DNA from: Calliopsis andreniformis
Taxonomy: Eukaryota > Arthropoda > Insecta > Hymenoptera > Andrenidae
Length of the DNA: 64,000 nucleotides
Assembly: GCF_051401765.1 (NCBI RefSeq)
Contig: NW_027480569.1
Coordinates: 868,001-932,000, forward strand
Direction of reading: 5' to 3'
Numbering within the stretch: the first letter of the stretch is position 1; each line of letters begins with the position of its first letter. This document shows, one piece after another, positions 62,866 through 64,000 of the stretch. Both the position numbers and the translations under genes were made by a program. The notes beneath the pieces are model-generated. The model ran no database searches, was not told the DNA's origin, and saw only the letters and a program-made list of their open reading frames with translations.

Positions 62866-64000
62866 AATTGAGGATTGAGGATTGAGGATTGAGGATTGAG
62901 GATTGAGGATTGAGGATTGAGGATTGAGGATTGAGGATTGAGGATTGAGGATTGATGATTGAGTATTGATGATTGAATATTGAGGATTGAGGACTGAGGT
63001 TTGAGGATTGAGGATTGAGGATTGAGGATTGAGGATTGAGGATTGAGTATTGAAGATTGAGTATTGATGCCTGAGGATTGAGGATCGAGGATAGAGTATT
63101 GAGGATTGGATATTGATTATTGAGGATTGAAGATTGAGGATTGAGGATTGAGGATTGAGAATTGAGAATTGAGTATGAGGACTGAGGGTTGAGGATTGAG
63201 CTTTGAGGAATGAGGATTGAGGGTTGGGGAATGAGGATTGAGGATTGAGGATTGAGGATTGAGCATTGAAGATTGAGTATTGATGCCTGAGGATTGAGGA
63301 TTGAGGATTGATGATTGAGGATCGAGGATTGAAGATTGAGAATTGAGGATTGAAGGTTGAGGATTGAGGATTGAGGATTGAGGATGGAGGATGAGGGCTG
63401 AGGGTTGAGGATTGAGGTTTGAGAAATGAGGATTGAGGGTTGAGGATTGAAATTGAGGATTGGGTATTGAGGATTGAAGAATGAGGATTGAGGAATTAGG
63501 ATTGAGGTTTGAGGATCGAGGATTGAAGGTTGAGGATTGGGTATTGAGGATTGAAGAATGAGGATTGAGGATTGAGGATTGAGAATTGAGGATTCAGGGT
63601 TGAAAATTGAGGATTGAGGATTGAGGATTGAGGATTGAGGATTGAGGATTGAAGATTGAATATTGATGATTGAATATTGAGGACCGAGGATTGAGGGTTG
63701 TGGATTGAGGACGAGGACTGAGGGTTGAATATTGATGTTTGAGGTCTGAGGATTAAGGATTGAGGATTGAGAATTGAGGATTGAGGATTGAGGATTGGAA
63801 ATTGAGGATTGGGTATTTAGGATTGAAGAATGAGGATTGAGGATTGAGGATTGAGAATTGAGAATTGAGGATGAGGACTGAGGGTTGAGGATTGAGGTTT
63901 GAGGTATGAGGATTGATGGTTGAGGATTGAGGATTGAGGATTGAGGATTGAGGATTGAGTATTGAAGATTGAGTATTGATGCCTGAGGCTTGAGGATTGA
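62866..64000 (+). repeat. Right-edge mosaic
   Basis: A 12-monomer perfect run (62870-62953) is followed by an E/B stretch like that at 45.7 kb. A C unit with GAATATTGATGATTG, GACCGAGG and GGGTTGTGG comes next at about 63595-63770, and the window ends in the GGAAATTG and GATGCCTGAGGCTTG stretch known from 15.9 and 20.06 kb. The array continues past the window edge. Confidence 0.7.

Larger units (their letters stand above)
1..64000 (+). repeat. Heptamer (GAGGATT)n satellite array spanning the whole window
   Basis: Every stretch I read is made of the 7-bp monomer GAGGATT or close variants such as GAAGATT, GAGTATT, GATGATT, GAATATT, GAGGTTT, GAGGACT and GAGAATT. All are in the same direction, and neither edge of the array lies in the window. 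The consensus has no C, so the + strand is extremely C-poor and no inverted segment was seen. Scattered 6-bp monomers shift the phase. No unique spacer, rRNA, tRNA, transposon or gene interrupts the array, so this entry also covers every gene-free stretch. Inference: constitutive heterochromatin of a eukaryotic nucleus, grown by unequal exchange and segmental amplification. Chromosomal position and species cannot be told from the sequence. Confidence 0.97.

Noticed and set aside
1..64000. CRISPR array
   Set aside because: The repeats are 7 bp and contiguous, with no unique spacers, no palindromic direct repeat of about 30 bp and no cas genes.
1..64000. True telomere
   Set aside because: The monomer is heavily varied and organised in kilobase segmental duplications without a pure terminal tract. 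A telomerase-made end would be more uniform.
1..64000. Iteron-type replication origin or plasmid partition site
   Set aside because: Iterons are few and sit beside a replication gene and an AT-rich region. Here the repeat fills 64 kb and there is no gene.
1..64000. RNA polymerase II tail-like heptad protein
   Set aside because: The peptide is a heptad only because the DNA monomer is 7 bp read over 21 bp. Its residues (SILNPQS) do not match the YSPTSPS pattern, and no polymerase body is present.
1..64000. Promoters, terminators, tRNA or rRNA genes
   Set aside because: Near absence of C on one strand rules out stable hairpins and tRNA or rRNA folds. The only paired element noted is the 4-5-bp stem in the A core.

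Overview
The whole 64 kb window is one uninterrupted satellite array. The monomer is a 7-bp unit, GAGGATT on the + strand (equivalently TTGAGGA), with point variants, occasional 6-bp monomers and many longer segmental duplications. I found no unique sequence, no convincing gene, no RNA gene, no transposable element and no CRISPR array. The array keeps the same orientation from base 1 to base 64000. The consensus monomer has three G, two A, two T and no C, so the + strand is almost free of C. An array of this size and layered structure suggests satellite heterochromatin (pericentromeric, subtelomeric or interstitial) in a eukaryotic nuclear genome. The sequence does not let me name the species.

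The many long open frames are a by-product of the repeat. Seven is not a multiple of three, so each strand reads the same 21-bp codon cycle in all three frames. On the + strand that cycle contains TGA, so every frame closes about every 21 bp. On the - strand the cycle has no stop and reads as a repeating heptapeptide SILNPQS in every frame. The longest - strand frame is 583 residues (45391..47142). It overlaps a second open frame on the same strand (45756..46130) that encodes the same kind of peptide. I treat none of these as genes.

The structure lies above the monomer level. Five recurring landmark segments can be followed: A, with GTGCTAAG then TTCGACGACTG; B, with GAGTACTGAGGATGG then GAAATTGAGG; C, with GGGTTGAATATTGATG; D, with GGAACGAGG then GACTAAGGATTGACG; and E, with GAATATTGTAGATTG then GATGCCTGAGG. 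They are reshuffled and duplicated at several scales. Tandem pairs have periods near 0.26, 0.49-0.50, 1.00, 3.38 and 5.28 kb. A nested 1.9/2.2/4.07 kb set lies at about 18.8-25.6 kb. Long copies are spaced 11.9, 16.5, 16.6, 17.4, 18.2, 19.6 and 22.2 kb apart. Offsets between copies usually stay constant over kilobases and change in steps of 7 bp.

Region by region: 0-4.2 kb holds old A-E units with a 493-bp tandem pair. 4.2-12.1 kb holds two copies of a 2.3-kb segment and a 1003-bp tandem pair. 12.1-16.2 kb is repeated at 31.7-35.8 kb and partly at 49.1-50.9 kb. 16.2-18.8 kb is a mosaic of earlier segments. 18.8-25.6 kb is the nested amplification. 25.6-31.7 kb joins copies of the 4.2-7.7 and 9.3-11.7 kb segments. 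35.4-39.8 kb contains a 2.5-kb repeat and a cluster of single-base length changes. 38.7-45.5 kb is a 3.38-kb tandem pair. 45.5-52.8 kb is a mosaic that includes a 259-bp tandem pair. 52.8-62.9 kb is a 5.28-kb tandem pair, and 62.9-64.0 kb is a terminal mosaic. All comparisons were made by eye against landmark positions, so boundaries are approximate, usually within tens of bases.
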